23,438 nucleotides of DNA from CAZXFG01 sp964640515 (lineage in GTDB: Bacteria; Patescibacteriota; Patescibacteriia; Magasanikbacterales; GWA2-37-8). Below the pieces are notes generated by a model. That model made no database searches. It was not told where the DNA came from and saw only the letters and a list, made by a program, of their open reading frames with translations. Where the stretch lies: positions 1 to 23,438 of the forward strand of contig CAZXFG010000006.1 in the NCBI GenBank assembly GCA_964640515.1, given 5' to 3'. The position numbers and the translations under genes were made by a program. Shown here in pieces: positions 8,180-15,336 of this stretch (the first letter of the stretch is position 1; every line of letters begins with the position of its first letter).

Positions 8180-8235
8180 AAAACAAAATTTGCTTGATCC
8201 ATCTGTATTTACTAAAATTTAATAAACACAGATGG
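8180..8235 (-). terminator. Second 3' hairpin after the 61-aa zinc-ribbon gene
   Basis: Arms CCATCTGT (8199-8206) and ACAGATGG (8228-8235) pair perfectly and extend through AT-rich sequence. On the minus strand a T-rich run TTTTGTTTTTTTG follows. It is probably the real terminator of the unit, and lies just upstream of amrS. Confidence 0.6.
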
Positions 8236-8238
8236 GTA

Positions 8239-8308
8239 GCCGCAGGGCGCGCGTCGCGTACTCGTCCGTGCTTACGCACGGGTTGAAGTACATTACGCGC
8301 CCTGCGGC
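8239..8308 (-). ncRNA. Nested hairpin RNA element with GNRA tetraloop (3' of the zinc-ribbon gene)
   Basis: Outer arms 8239-8251 and 8296-8308 are a perfect 13-bp GC-rich stem (GCCGCAGGGCGCG). Inside, GTACT/AGTAC (8258-8262, 8287-8291) and CCGTGC/GCACGG (8266-8271, 8276-8281) stack in order. On the minus strand the end loop is GUAA, a GNRA tetraloop; on the plus strand it is UUAC, so the minus strand is the likely functional one. It starts 5 bases after the stop codon at 8314. No T-tract follows directly. It may be a 3' stabiliser, a processed RNA or an element end. Confidence 0.55.
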
Positions 8309-8313
8309 CATTT

Positions 8314-8499
8314 CTAATCTTCTTCCGGCGGCGGGGTCAACTGAAACAGCGTCGCGGCGGCGATGAACACAGAATCAGGTGGCGGCGTCTTGTATCGCCG
8401 CCGCTCCATTCGGTTGCGCCCGCAGGCCGGGCACACGTCTCCGTTCTTCTTCTTGAACGCGCCCCCGCAATGGGGGCAAGTGCGAAGACCTTGTGCCAT
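8314..8499 (-). CDS. Small zinc-ribbon protein, 61 aa, GC-rich
   Basis: The protein reads MAQGLRTCPHCGGAF then KKKNGDVCPACGRNRMERRR, two CxxC pairs (Cys 8/11 and about 23/26) forming a rubredoxin-knuckle zinc ribbon, followed by a basic patch and a hydrophobic, Pro-rich tail ending PPPEED. Zinc binding is likely; the partner is unknown. The start at 8499 is set by a very strong SD, AAGGAGGAGAGG, directly before the ATG; an upstream in-frame ATG at 8559 has no such site. A sampled line is about 62% GC. The leader carries a 13-bp GC-rich hairpin and, further up, a terminator-like hairpin; two hairpins follow the stop. I know no named family for it. Confidence 0.72.
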   Translation of the reverse strand: MAQGLRTCPHCGGAFKKKNGDVCPACGRNRMERRRYKTPPPDSVFIAAATLFQLTPPPEED

Positions 8500-8569
8500 C
8501 CTCTCCTCCTTTACGAAAAAAGAACAACATCGCGCTGACCACTGCATCCACCTATGCAAGCGATCAGCA

Positions 8570-8621
8570 TTCCCCGGCCGAGTCCGATATCCAATCAGGA
8601 ATACCGCGCTCGGCCGGGAAA
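8570..8621 (-). promoter_or_regulatory. Leader hairpin of the 61-aa zinc-ribbon gene
   Basis: Arms 8570-8582 and 8609-8621 (CCCGGCCGAG core) form a 13-bp stem with one G-U. The 26-base interior can pair further (GGTATTCC with GGATATC). It lies about 60 bases before the SD. No promoter is obvious between it and the hairpin at 8641. Confidence 0.55.
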
Positions 8622-8640
8622 AACATTAAAAAGAACTAAA

Positions 8641-8671
8641 TTAAAATCACCCCGCTTTTCGCCGAGGTGAT
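8641..8671 (-). terminator. Intrinsic terminator or attenuator upstream of the zinc-ribbon leader
   Basis: On the minus strand ATCACCTC pairs with GGGGTGAT (8 bp, one U-G) around a GAAA-containing loop, followed by TTTTAATTT. It could end a short transcript from the promoter at 8819-8846, or attenuate read-through into the zinc-ribbon gene. The plus strand also carries a T-rich run downstream. Confidence 0.6.
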
Positions 8672-8691
8672 AGTGCTTTTTGCTTTTATTT

Positions 8692-8808
8692 TTACATACT
8701 TTTACACCGGTTGGCACACCTCACCCCATACTCATCCGCGCGGACGCGGAATAAGACCCAAAACTTAGTCGGGATTATAATATCCTTCTTTGTCAGTATT
8801 CTTAACAT
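8692..8808 (-). CDS. Possible 38-aa ORF or small RNA with its own promoter and terminator
   Basis: A near-consensus promoter at 8846-8819 predicts transcription from about 8812, and an ATG at 8808 opens 38 codons: MLRILTKKDIIIPTKFWVLF, then RVRADEYGVRCANRC and KSM. The transcript would end at the hairpin at 8641-8671. Near-leaderless starts are common in this window, which supports a peptide. The sequence has no homology I recognise, and the hairpin TCCGCG/CGCGGA inside it fits a small RNA equally well. The stretch 8500-8864 otherwise contains only the leader and hairpins listed. Confidence 0.3.
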   Translation of the reverse strand: MLRILTKKDIIIPTKFWVLFRVRADEYGVRCANRCKSM

Positions 8809-8818
8809 ATATAAAGGT

Positions 8819-8846
8819 ATAATACCAAAAATTCCTCTTTTGTCAA
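8819..8846 (-). promoter_or_regulatory. Sigma70 promoter in the Nudix 3' intergenic region
   Basis: On the minus strand a perfect TTGACA (8846-8841), a 16-base spacer and TATTAT (8824-8819). It lies just after the stop of the Nudix gene at 8865 and can only serve the short ORF/RNA and perhaps the zinc-ribbon gene. Confidence 0.75.
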
Positions 8847-8864
8847 TATTGGTGAAAAAATAAA

Positions 8865-9419
8865 TCAAACTTTGCCTAATATTTTGTACAAATAATCTCT
8901 GGTCATGGCCCAACTGGCCAAGGTTTGGCCGTCCCAGATTTCCCCTCGTTTTATCATATCTTCAAATTCATCAATACGGCGGAACATTATTTCTATGGTC
9001 TCACTGGGATCGGCTTGAGGCGAGCGTACTTGTTCCAAACCCCTGGCCACGAAAACATGAGCCGTATCCTTAACCAGCCCGTTTAAACCTTCAAATGAAC
9101 CCACTTTAATCAAATCATCAGCCCGCCATCCTGTTTCTTCCAGTAACTCTCTCTGCGCGGTTTCTGACGGCGATTCCGGCGGCTGAATTCCGCCGCAAGG
9201 AAATTCCACGCTTTGCCGGTCGCGTAAATACCGGTACTGCGCGGTCAACAATAATCTCCCATCATCCAATAACGGCACTACCATAGAACATCCGGAACCA
9301 AATGTTTCCGGATAATAGTAATCGGCCTCCTGTCCGTTAGGCAAAAGACATTTATCGTGCTTGTATTCAAACCAAGGATTTTTGTGGATTACTTCCGTGG
9401 ACAAGGTTTTAAAATGCAT
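8865..9419 (-). CDS. Nudix hydrolase (ADP-ribose pyrophosphatase-like)
   Basis: A 184-residue Nudix protein that hydrolyses nucleoside diphosphates linked to another group. The Nudix box is complete at residues 76-98: Gly76, Glu82, then REL (90-92), EE (94-95), Gly97 and Trp98 in the G-x5-E-x7-RE-U-x-EE-x-G-U pattern. The N-terminal KNPWFEYKHDKCLLPNG and the FPCGGI approach resemble ADP-ribose pyrophosphatase-type members. The exact substrate is not readable. It starts 5 bases after the stop of the HIT gene, so the two form an operon in nucleotide clean-up. No SD is seen. Confidence 0.93.
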   Translation of the reverse strand: MHFKTLSTEVIHKNPWFEYKHDKCLLPNGQEADYYYPETFGSGCSMVVPLLDDGRLLLTAQYRYLRDRQSVEFPCGGIQPPESPSETAQRELLEETGWRADDLIKVGSFEGLNGLVKDTAHVFVARGLEQVRSPQADPSETIEIMFRRIDEFEDMIKRGEIWDGQTLASWAMTRDYLYKILGKV

Positions 9420-9424
9420 AACTT

Positions 9425-9826
9425 TTACTTAAACAAAACAGCTACGGCCGGCACATCCACCGGTTCTTTGGCGCGGACAATGGAATGAATGGAACCGCCC
9501 CCATCACCCTCCCAGCGCGGAATAATATGCCAATGCGCGTGCGGCACCACCTGCCCGCCGGCCGGACGCTCATTAATGGCGATATTCATTCCCTCGGGAT
9601 TAAGCGCGGCCTGCACCTTAACCATGGACAGACGCACCCCCTCTAAAATATTTTGCCAATCTTCCTGGTTCATTTCCGATAAATCGGTAAAATGTTTTTT
9701 TGGAATAATTACCGTGTGCCCTTTGGCGCAAGGATGAATATCCAAAAAAGCCAGCACATGATCATTTTCATAAACCGTGTAATTTGGTATTTCCTTATTG
9801 ACGATTTTACAAAAGAGACAATCCAT
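9425..9826 (-). CDS. HIT-family nucleotide hydrolase
   Basis: A 133-residue histidine-triad protein that cleaves nucleotidyl phosphoramidates or dinucleotides. The triad HAHWHIIPR is at residues 96-104 (His 96, 98, 100). The N-terminal CLFCKI has the CxxC pair seen in zinc-binding HIT proteins, with His45 in PKKHFTDL. Length is normal. It is the first gene of the HIT-Nudix pair. Upstream, TATAAT occurs about 20 bases before the ATG without a good -35, next to the repeat element at 9859. Confidence 0.94.
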   Translation of the reverse strand: MDCLFCKIVNKEIPNYTVYENDHVLAFLDIHPCAKGHTVIIPKKHFTDLSEMNQEDWQNILEGVRLSMVKVQAALNPEGMNIAINERPAGGQVVPHAHWHIIPRWEGDGGGSIHSIVRAKEPVDVPAVAVLFK

Positions 9827-9858
9827 ATGTTTTTTAAATTAATTATATTTAACAAGTA

Positions 9859-9931
9859 TGTCATCCTGAGCGTCAGCGAAGGATCTTTACTGGATAGAGA
9901 TTCTTCCCCGCCTAGGCGGGTCAGAATGACA
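9859..9931. repeat. MITE-like hairpin element between the membrane protein and HIT genes
   Basis: Ends TGTCAT and ATGACA frame 73 bases. The left arm reads TGTCATCCTGAG then CGAAGGATCT, the right arm AGATTCTT then TCAGAATGACA, and a small palindrome CCCGCCTAGGCGGG sits in the right half. Same ends and arm logic as 5799-5885. It starts 32 bases upstream of the HIT start and ends 8 bases past the membrane protein stop. Confidence 0.75.
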
Positions 9932-9938
9932 GGACGCA

Positions 9939-12083
9939 TTATTTTTGATATTTTAAAACTGAAACTTCTCCGAATACTTTATCCGCTCCCGCGCTCTTTC
10001 TATCCACCACTAACCAACAATGTTCCGCTCCGGTCAAATTTAAAGCTCGCGTCCAAGCCTCCGGATCAATTTTCCGGCGTAATTCATTATATATTCCCGC
10101 CAATTCCGGCTGGGCGAAATATTCATTGCCGGGGAATCCGCCGCCAACAATTCGCTTAGCCGAGACCGCCTCCAAAACCAACAAAGGGTAAGTGCCCGCC
10201 ACCACGCAGGATTTACTCGCGCCGGCTTCTTCATTCCACACATATTTCATGGCTTCGTATTCGTCAACGCTAACGGCCCAAGTATCCGGGCCTAGAGAAT
10301 AAGAAGTGGTGATGGAAATAGAGCAAACGATTATAGTTAAAATAAGCAACCAGCGGCGCAGATAAATTTTAACTAAAAATTTTTCCGCGCGGAATAATTT
10401 TTGCAGGGTATAAAAAGCCATGATTAAAATTAAAAAGGCCAATACCGCGTCCAAACGGCGGGTCAAAATATTTTCTCCGGCTAAAAAATAACGGGAGATA
10501 GCGTAAGAACCGAAAATCCCGAAAGTCAACACGGCCAACCAGCGCCACTTAGCTTCTGAATTTCTAAGAGCCGAAATAAATCCCGCGGTCATCAATAACA
10601 ATAAAACTATGGCCACCCCCGCTATCCACCAACGCCATTCAGTGAAAAAGTTGGGCGCAAAAGCATAAGCCGGCATTTGATTAAAAATCACATTTCCGGT
10701 GGCAATATCATGCGGCCGCGGACCGCTAGCCAGATAAAAAGCCGTGAAATTACCCGCCAACTGTTTCAATTGCCCCAACCAATTTATATTTTTAGACCAC
10801 TCGCTGTATTTAGTAATCAATTCAATAGACGGGAGCACAAAAGGCATGATAATTAGAGCGCCAAGCAAGGTAAAAGTTCGTTTGATTTTTCCTATTTTCA
10901 AATTCATCAATTCCGCCGTTCCCCAAGCCAGCCAGAATAAAATAAAATATAAAATATATCCGCCGGCCAGAGCTAAACCATATAAAAATAACATTATCCC
11001 CTGCCCGGGCCGTTTTTCCTTCAGCCGTTTCAAAAGCAAAAGCATGGATAAAAGCCAAAATAAAAATCCTAAATTAACCGGCAAAGTAAAAGCCCCGCCC
11101 GCCTGCCAAGCAAAAGGCAAAAACCCCAAAAAGACGAATAATAACGACTCTTTTTTCTTCCAGCCCAAAGCAAAGGCGAACTCAAATAAAATAATAGGCA
11201 GGAGAACAGACCAAAACACAGGCGCTAACCAAACATTAAGCGTAAGTAAAGGCATGTTTAGCAAGCGCGACAAAATCGCGGTCAAACCCCAAAGCTGGCT
11301 GTAAGAAAATTTTCCCGGATTTAAAGCGTGCAAAAAGGTGCCGGCATCATAAGCCGGGGGTGAAATCCGCTCCTCACGCGCGATTTGCTGTTCCACGGCC
11401 ATGTGCCGCCATTGATCCGCGCCGTAAATCAGACGGTGAGTCATGGGCAAATAACTGTGCAATAAAAAAGAGTGCGCCACTAATAAAAATAAAATAGTTT
11501 TCCCCTGCAACCGAGAAAAAATCAAAAACCCCAAAATGAGCGTGGCCAGCGCGAAAACATAAACATACGAACCGTTAATTATTTGCCATGGGGTGTTTAT
11601 ATTCCCGTCAGCCACATTTTGGCGCAAAAGATAGAAAGCGAAAACTGCCAATCCCAGATAAATTAAAACGCCAATCGGCCCGGACGAACCCTCTTCCAGA
11701 TAAAAATCCTTTTCCGCGATTTCCGGCGCGGGCGCTCGTTTAGAAACCTTGGCCCAGTGGCCTAGAAAAAGCTGGACCAACCCGTTCAAAAAAAATACTA
11801 AAGCGATAATCGGACCGGTCAGCCGGCCAAATAAAATAAACGGAGCGGCTGTTAATCCCAAGCCGCCTAAACTTAAAAAAACGGCCAGGACGCGAACGCG
11901 CCATAATTTTTCCGGAAAAATAAAAAATTTAACTAGTATCCAGAAGCTATAAGAAGCGGTCATCAGAAGATAAACGACAAAAATTACCCAGCCGATTAAC
12001 GATTCATGGAATAAAACGATATTAAAAAAGGCCAATAGCGAAACTATGGCTAAAATGAGGGTCTGTTTGAGTAAATTATACAT
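9939..12083 (-). CDS. Large polytopic membrane protein, possible GT-C glycosyltransferase-like
   Basis: A 714-residue integral membrane protein. More than ten hydrophobic segments run from the N-terminus to about residue 590, and a soluble C-terminal domain of about 120 residues follows (from SLGPDTWAVSVDEYEAMKYV). After the first group of helices an extracytoplasmic-type loop reads HRLIYGADQWRHMAVEQQIA, which recalls the acidic first loop of GT-C glycosyltransferases of the PMT/ArnT and oligosaccharyltransferase type. I see no certain family signature, so the function is a suggestion. The ATG at 12083 lies about 11 bases after TATAAT (12100-12095), implying a very short leader. The gene is divergent from dnaB. 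Confidence 0.75.
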   Translation of the reverse strand: MYNLLKQTLILAIVSLLAFFNIVLFHESLIGWVIFVVYLLMTASYSFWILVKFFIFPEKLWRVRVLAVFLSLGGLGLTAAPFILFGRLTGPIIALVFFLNGLVQLFLGHWAKVSKRAPAPEIAEKDFYLEEGSSGPIGVLIYLGLAVFAFYLLRQNVADGNINTPWQIINGSYVYVFALATLILGFLIFSRLQGKTILFLLVAHSFLLHSYLPMTHRLIYGADQWRHMAVEQQIAREERISPPAYDAGTFLHALNPGKFSYSQLWGLTAILSRLLNMPLLTLNVWLAPVFWSVLLPIILFEFAFALGWKKKESLLFVFLGFLPFAWQAGGAFTLPVNLGFLFWLLSMLLLLKRLKEKRPGQGIMLFLYGLALAGGYILYFILFWLAWGTAELMNLKIGKIKRTFTLLGALIIMPFVLPSIELITKYSEWSKNINWLGQLKQLAGNFTAFYLASGPRPHDIATGNVIFNQMPAYAFAPNFFTEWRWWIAGVAIVLLLLMTAGFISALRNSEAKWRWLAVLTFGIFGSYAISRYFLAGENILTRRLDAVLAFLILIMAFYTLQKLFRAEKFLVKIYLRRWLLILTIIVCSISITTSYSLGPDTWAVSVDEYEAMKYVWNEEAGASKSCVVAGTYPLLVLEAVSAKRIVGGGFPGNEYFAQPELAGIYNELRRKIDPEAWTRALNLTGAEHCWLVVDRKSAGADKVFGEVSVLKYQK

Positions 12084-12094
12084 ATATTCATTAT

Positions 12095-12100
12095 ATTATA
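12095..12100 (-). promoter_or_regulatory. -10 element of the membrane protein gene
   Basis: The minus strand has GTGTATAAT with a perfect -10. No clear -35 at the right distance. Predicted start is about 5 bases before the ATG. Confidence 0.4.
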
Positions 12101-12188
12101 CACTTTATAAAATATCAACAAACTACCCACAATTTAACCGGAAAAATTGCTTGTAAAAATATATGTTTTCAAAAAAGATAAAAGGGTT

Positions 12189-14999
12189 ATGGTAGAAGCC
12201 GTGGACCTAGAAAAAATACCGCCGCAAAGCTTGGAAGCCGAAGTATCGCTCTTGGGCTCTATTTTGATTGACAAGGATGCCATGATGAAAGTGGCGGATT
12301 TAGTGCGGCCGGAAGATTTTTACAAAAACAGCCATGCCATCATTTTTGAAGCCATGCAACAGCTGTACGCCAAAAATGAACCGATTGATTTATTGACTCT
12401 AAGCACCAGATTGAATGAAAAAGGACAATTAGAGCAAATCGGCGGAAGAAGCCAGTTGGCCATTATGTCCAACGCGGTGCCCACGGCTTCCAATATCAAC
12501 AACTACGCGCGCATCGTGCACCGTAAAGCCGTCCGCCGCCGTTTGTTGACTGCTTCCCATGAGATTTCCCGCCTGGGATACCAAGAAGAAGACGACTTAG
12601 AGAAAGTACTGGACGAGGCGCAACAACATTTGTTCGGCGTTTCTCAAGATTACTTTAAACAATCATTTTCTCATATTCGCGGAGTCTTGGCTGATGCTTT
12701 TGACCGTATTGATGAATTGCATAAAAATAAGGGCAAGCTTCGCGGCCTGCCCACCGGCTTCAGAGATTTGGACAATGTGTTATCAGGTCTGCAAAAATCC
12801 GACTTAGTCGTGCTGGCGGCCCGCCCCAGTTGCGGAAAGACCTCGCTGGCTTTAGATATCGCCCGCCATGTCGGAGTGCGAGAAAAAATACCCGTGGCTT
12901 TATTCTCCTTAGAAATGAGCAAGGAACAGCTGGTGGACCGTTTGCTCTGTTCGGAAGCCAATGTGGACATGTGGCGAATGCGGACCGGCCGATTATCGGA
13001 ACGGCCGGAAGATGATGATTTTCCGCGTATCGGGCACGCGATTGGCGTCCTGTCCGAGGCCCCAATTTTTATTGATGACAATGCCAATACTAATATTCTG
13101 CAGATCCGAACCAAAGCTCGTCGTTTGCAATCAGAACACGGCTTAGGCATGATTGTCATTGATTATTTACAATTAATGGAATCGCGGGGCGACAGTGAAA
13201 ACCGCGTGCAAGAAGTGGCCGAAATCACTCGCGGTCTTAAAGGAATCGCCCGCGAACTGGATGTCCCGATATTAGCTCTGTCCCAGCTGTCTCGCGTGGT
13301 AGAACAGAGTAAACCGGCCATTCCCAAATTATCGCATTTGAGAGAAAGTGGATGTCTAGCTGGTGAAACCTTGCTCATGCGCGCCGATACGGGCGAATTA
13401 GTTCCAATAAAAAATTTGGTCGGACAAAAAAATATCCCAATTTTTTCTTTAACGAACGATTACAAACTCGTCGTAAAAAATATTTCTAAAATATTTTCCA
13501 GCGGGCGTAAACAAATTTTTGAATTAAAAACGCAAAGCGGCCGAGTAATTCACGCTTCGGCCAATCATCCATTTATGACGATTAACGGATGGCGGCGACT
13601 CGACAATCTGACCGCAAGCGAACATATCACTACTCCTCGCACCCTATCCCCTGTCCGCGCGTTAAATCAAATATCAAACAATGAATTAATCTTGCTCGCT
13701 CATTTACTAGGAGACGGTTGTGTCCTGCCTCGCCAGCCGATTCATTACACGAGTGCCGATTCAGCCAATTTGGATATTGTGACTCAAAGCGCTAAAAAGC
13801 TTTTTCAAATTTCTCCGCGTTTGGTAAAACAAAAAAACTGGTATCACGTCTACCTGCCAGCGCCGTATCGACTCGCTCGCGGTAAACGTCATCCAATAAC
13901 TCGATGGTTTGAAAAACTAGGCATCAAACCCGTGCGCTCGTATGAAAAAAAGATTCCCGCAGCTGTTTTCTCGTGCGACAACCAAAAAATATCACTGTTT
14001 CTCCATCATTTGTGGGCGACCGATGGTAATATTTCCTTCAAAAAATTAAAAGGCAGAAAGATTAGTGGATCAATTTATTATTCTTCTAGTAGTGAAGAAA
14101 TGACCGCGCAAGTGCAACATCTTCTCCTTCGCCTTGGCATCAACTCGGTAAAGCGACGCGTGCCGCAAAAAAGACACCGATCTATGTATACAGTCAATAT
14201 TCAAGGAACAACGGAACAGCTTAAATTTTGCCATTTAGTCGGTTCTTTCGGAAAACGAGGCGACATTATTGAACTACTACAAAAGCATCTGAAAAAAATT
14301 ATTCCCAACCCCAATTTAGATGTGATCCCAAAAGAAGCCTGGGCCACGCTAATTACGCCCGCTAAAATGGCAAGCGACACGAGCTGGCGAGAGCTGGCGA
14401 AACGATTGGGGATGAGTTATTGCGGATCAACTCTCTTTAAATCGGGGTTATCGCGTGAACGCTTAACTGAGGTGGCGGCCGCTTTGCACAGCCAGTCGTT
14501 ACTGACTTTAGCTGCTTCAGATGTTTATTGGGATAAAATAATTTCCATCAAACCACTTAAGGTGGTGGAAGTGTTTGACGCAGAAGTGCCAGGGACGCAC
14601 AATTTTGTCGCCAATGATATCATAGTGCACAATAGTATTGAGCAGGATGCGGATGTAGTGATGTTTATTTATCGTAAAGCGGCTGACCGAAACTATCGCC
14701 TGGAAGAAATTCCTCCGGACGAAAGGCATATCGCGGAAATTCATATTGCCAAACACCGCAATGGTCCGACCGGCACGATTAAATTAATATTCAAAGAACA
14801 ATTCACTTCCTTTAGAAACATGGACGCGCAATATAATCAATTCAGCGGCGGATCTTCGGCGAACACCTCTTACCCCGCGCCGACGCCAACAGTTTTAAGG
14901 CCTAAGTCCGCTTTTAACAAACCGGCCGCCGCGCCGACGCCAACCTCGCCGATTAATGAACCGGCTCCGCCGTTTAATCCGGAAATACCAACCTTTTAA
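12189..14999 (+). CDS. dnaB: Replicative DNA helicase DnaB with an intein
   Basis: DnaB is the hexameric helicase that unwinds DNA at the replication fork. From the ATG at 12189, the N-terminal domain starts with IPPQSLEAEVSLLGSILID. The RecA-like domain has Walker A ARPSCGKTS at about 211-219 (Cys where Met is usual), FSLEMSKEQLVDR, Walker B MIVIDYLQLM, and LRESG, then after the intein SIEQDADVVMFIYR and IAKHRNGPTGTIKL. The 936-residue precursor would give a helicase of about 509 residues after splicing. The tail is Ala/Pro/Thr rich, as in many candidate-phyla DnaBs. An in-frame ATG at 12147 adds residues unlike DnaB, so I reject it; a weak AAAAGGG precedes the chosen ATG. ybaB and recR follow. 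Confidence 0.95.
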   Translation: MVEAVDLEKIPPQSLEAEVSLLGSILIDKDAMMKVADLVRPEDFYKNSHAIIFEAMQQLYAKNEPIDLLTLSTRLNEKGQLEQIGGRSQLAIMSNAVPTASNINNYARIVHRKAVRRRLLTASHEISRLGYQEEDDLEKVLDEAQQHLFGVSQDYFKQSFSHIRGVLADAFDRIDELHKNKGKLRGLPTGFRDLDNVLSGLQKSDLVVLAARPSCGKTSLALDIARHVGVREKIPVALFSLEMSKEQLVDRLLCSEANVDMWRMRTGRLSERPEDDDFPRIGHAIGVLSEAPIFIDDNANTNILQIRTKARRLQSEHGLGMIVIDYLQLMESRGDSENRVQEVAEITRGLKGIARELDVPILALSQLSRVVEQSKPAIPKLSHLRESGCLAGETLLMRADTGELVPIKNLVGQKNIPIFSLTNDYKLVVKNISKIFSSGRKQIFELKTQSGRVIHASANHPFMTINGWRRLDNLTASEHITTPRTLSPVRALNQISNNELILLAHLLGDGCVLPRQPIHYTSADSANLDIVTQSAKKLFQISPRLVKQKNWYHVYLPAPYRLARGKRHPITRWFEKLGIKPVRSYEKKIPAAVFSCDNQKISLFLHHLWATDGNISFKKLKGRKISGSIYYSSSSEEMTAQVQHLLLRLGINSVKRRVPQKRHRSMYTVNIQGTTEQLKFCHLVGSFGKRGDIIELLQKHLKKIIPNPNLDVIPKEAWATLITPAKMASDTSWRELAKRLGMSYCGSTLFKSGLSRERLTEVAAALHSQSLLTLAASDVYWDKIISIKPLKVVEVFDAEVPGTHNFVANDIIVHNSIEQDADVVMFIYRKAADRNYRLEEIPPDERHIAEIHIAKHRNGPTGTIKLIFKEQFTSFRNMDAQYNQFSGGSSANTSYPAPTPTVLRPKSAFNKPAAAPTPTSPINEPAPPFNPEIPTF
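13353..14633 (+). other. Intein in DnaB with LAGLIDADG homing endonuclease
   Basis: A 427-residue in-frame insertion between LRESG and SIEQDAD, the same position as the well-known Synechocystis DnaB intein. Block A starts CLAGETLLM with the nucleophile Cys1. Block B is GRVIHASANHPFMT. Two dodecapeptides, ILLAHLLGDGC and LFLHHLWATDG, mark a LAGLIDADG endonuclease. The C-terminal blocks are VEVFDAEVPGTHNFVAND and IIVHN with the His-Asn end, and Ser is +1. All residues for class 1 splicing are present, so it is probably active. The frame is uninterrupted, so both splicing and nuclease parts look intact. Confidence 0.95.
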
Positions 15000-15028
15000 A
15001 TCCAATTTTTAAATCTTAAATTATCTAT

Positions 15029-15334
15029 ATGTCCATGTTCTCCAAACTGAAACAATACAAAGATATGCGCGACCAAGGTAAAAAACTGCAAGGCGCTTTG
15101 GCCGGAGAGTCGGTCACCGTACGCACGGCCGGAGATAAAGTGGCTTTAACCATGGACGGAAATTTGCAGATCAGCGGGTTGGCCATTGACGACGAATTAT
15201 TAGCGCCGGAGAAAAAAGAAAAACTGCAAAATGCCATTAAAGAGGCGCATGGCGACGCGTTAAAAAAAATGCAACGCATTATGGCTTCCAAGATGCAAGA
15301 GATGGGCGGATTTGACATGCCGAGAATAAAGTAA
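15029..15334 (+). CDS. ybaB: YbaB/EbfC family nucleoid-associated protein
   Basis: A small DNA-binding protein that forms a dimer with tweezer-like arms. The 101 residues begin MSMFSKLKQYKDMRDQGKKL and contain the conserved core with VALTMDGNLQISGLAIDDELL, and the C-terminal helix AIKEAHGDALKKMQRIMASK. The N-terminal YbaB linker helix is shorter than in E. coli. Two ATGs (15029, 15035) are possible; no SD is seen. recR follows after two bases, the classic ybaB-recR arrangement, and dnaB precedes by 29 bases. Confidence 0.9.
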   Translation: MSMFSKLKQYKDMRDQGKKLQGALAGESVTVRTAGDKVALTMDGNLQISGLAIDDELLAPEKKEKLQNAIKEAHGDALKKMQRIMASKMQEMGGFDMPRIK

Positions 15335-15336
15335 AC

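Noticed and set aside
8642..8812. SRP RNA, 6S RNA or tmRNA in the gene-poor stretch
   Set aside because: I looked for the 4.5S GGAAGG-type loop and tRNA-like ends and found none; left as an unassigned short transcript.
10744..11304. 186-codon plus-strand frame inside the membrane protein gene
   Set aside because: Lys/Asn/Pro-rich antisense of hydrophobic codons; no start signal or known domain.
12147..12188. Upstream in-frame ATG for dnaB
   Set aside because: The added residues (MLVKIYVFKKDKRV) are unlike DnaB N-termini and the family start motif fits ATG 12189.
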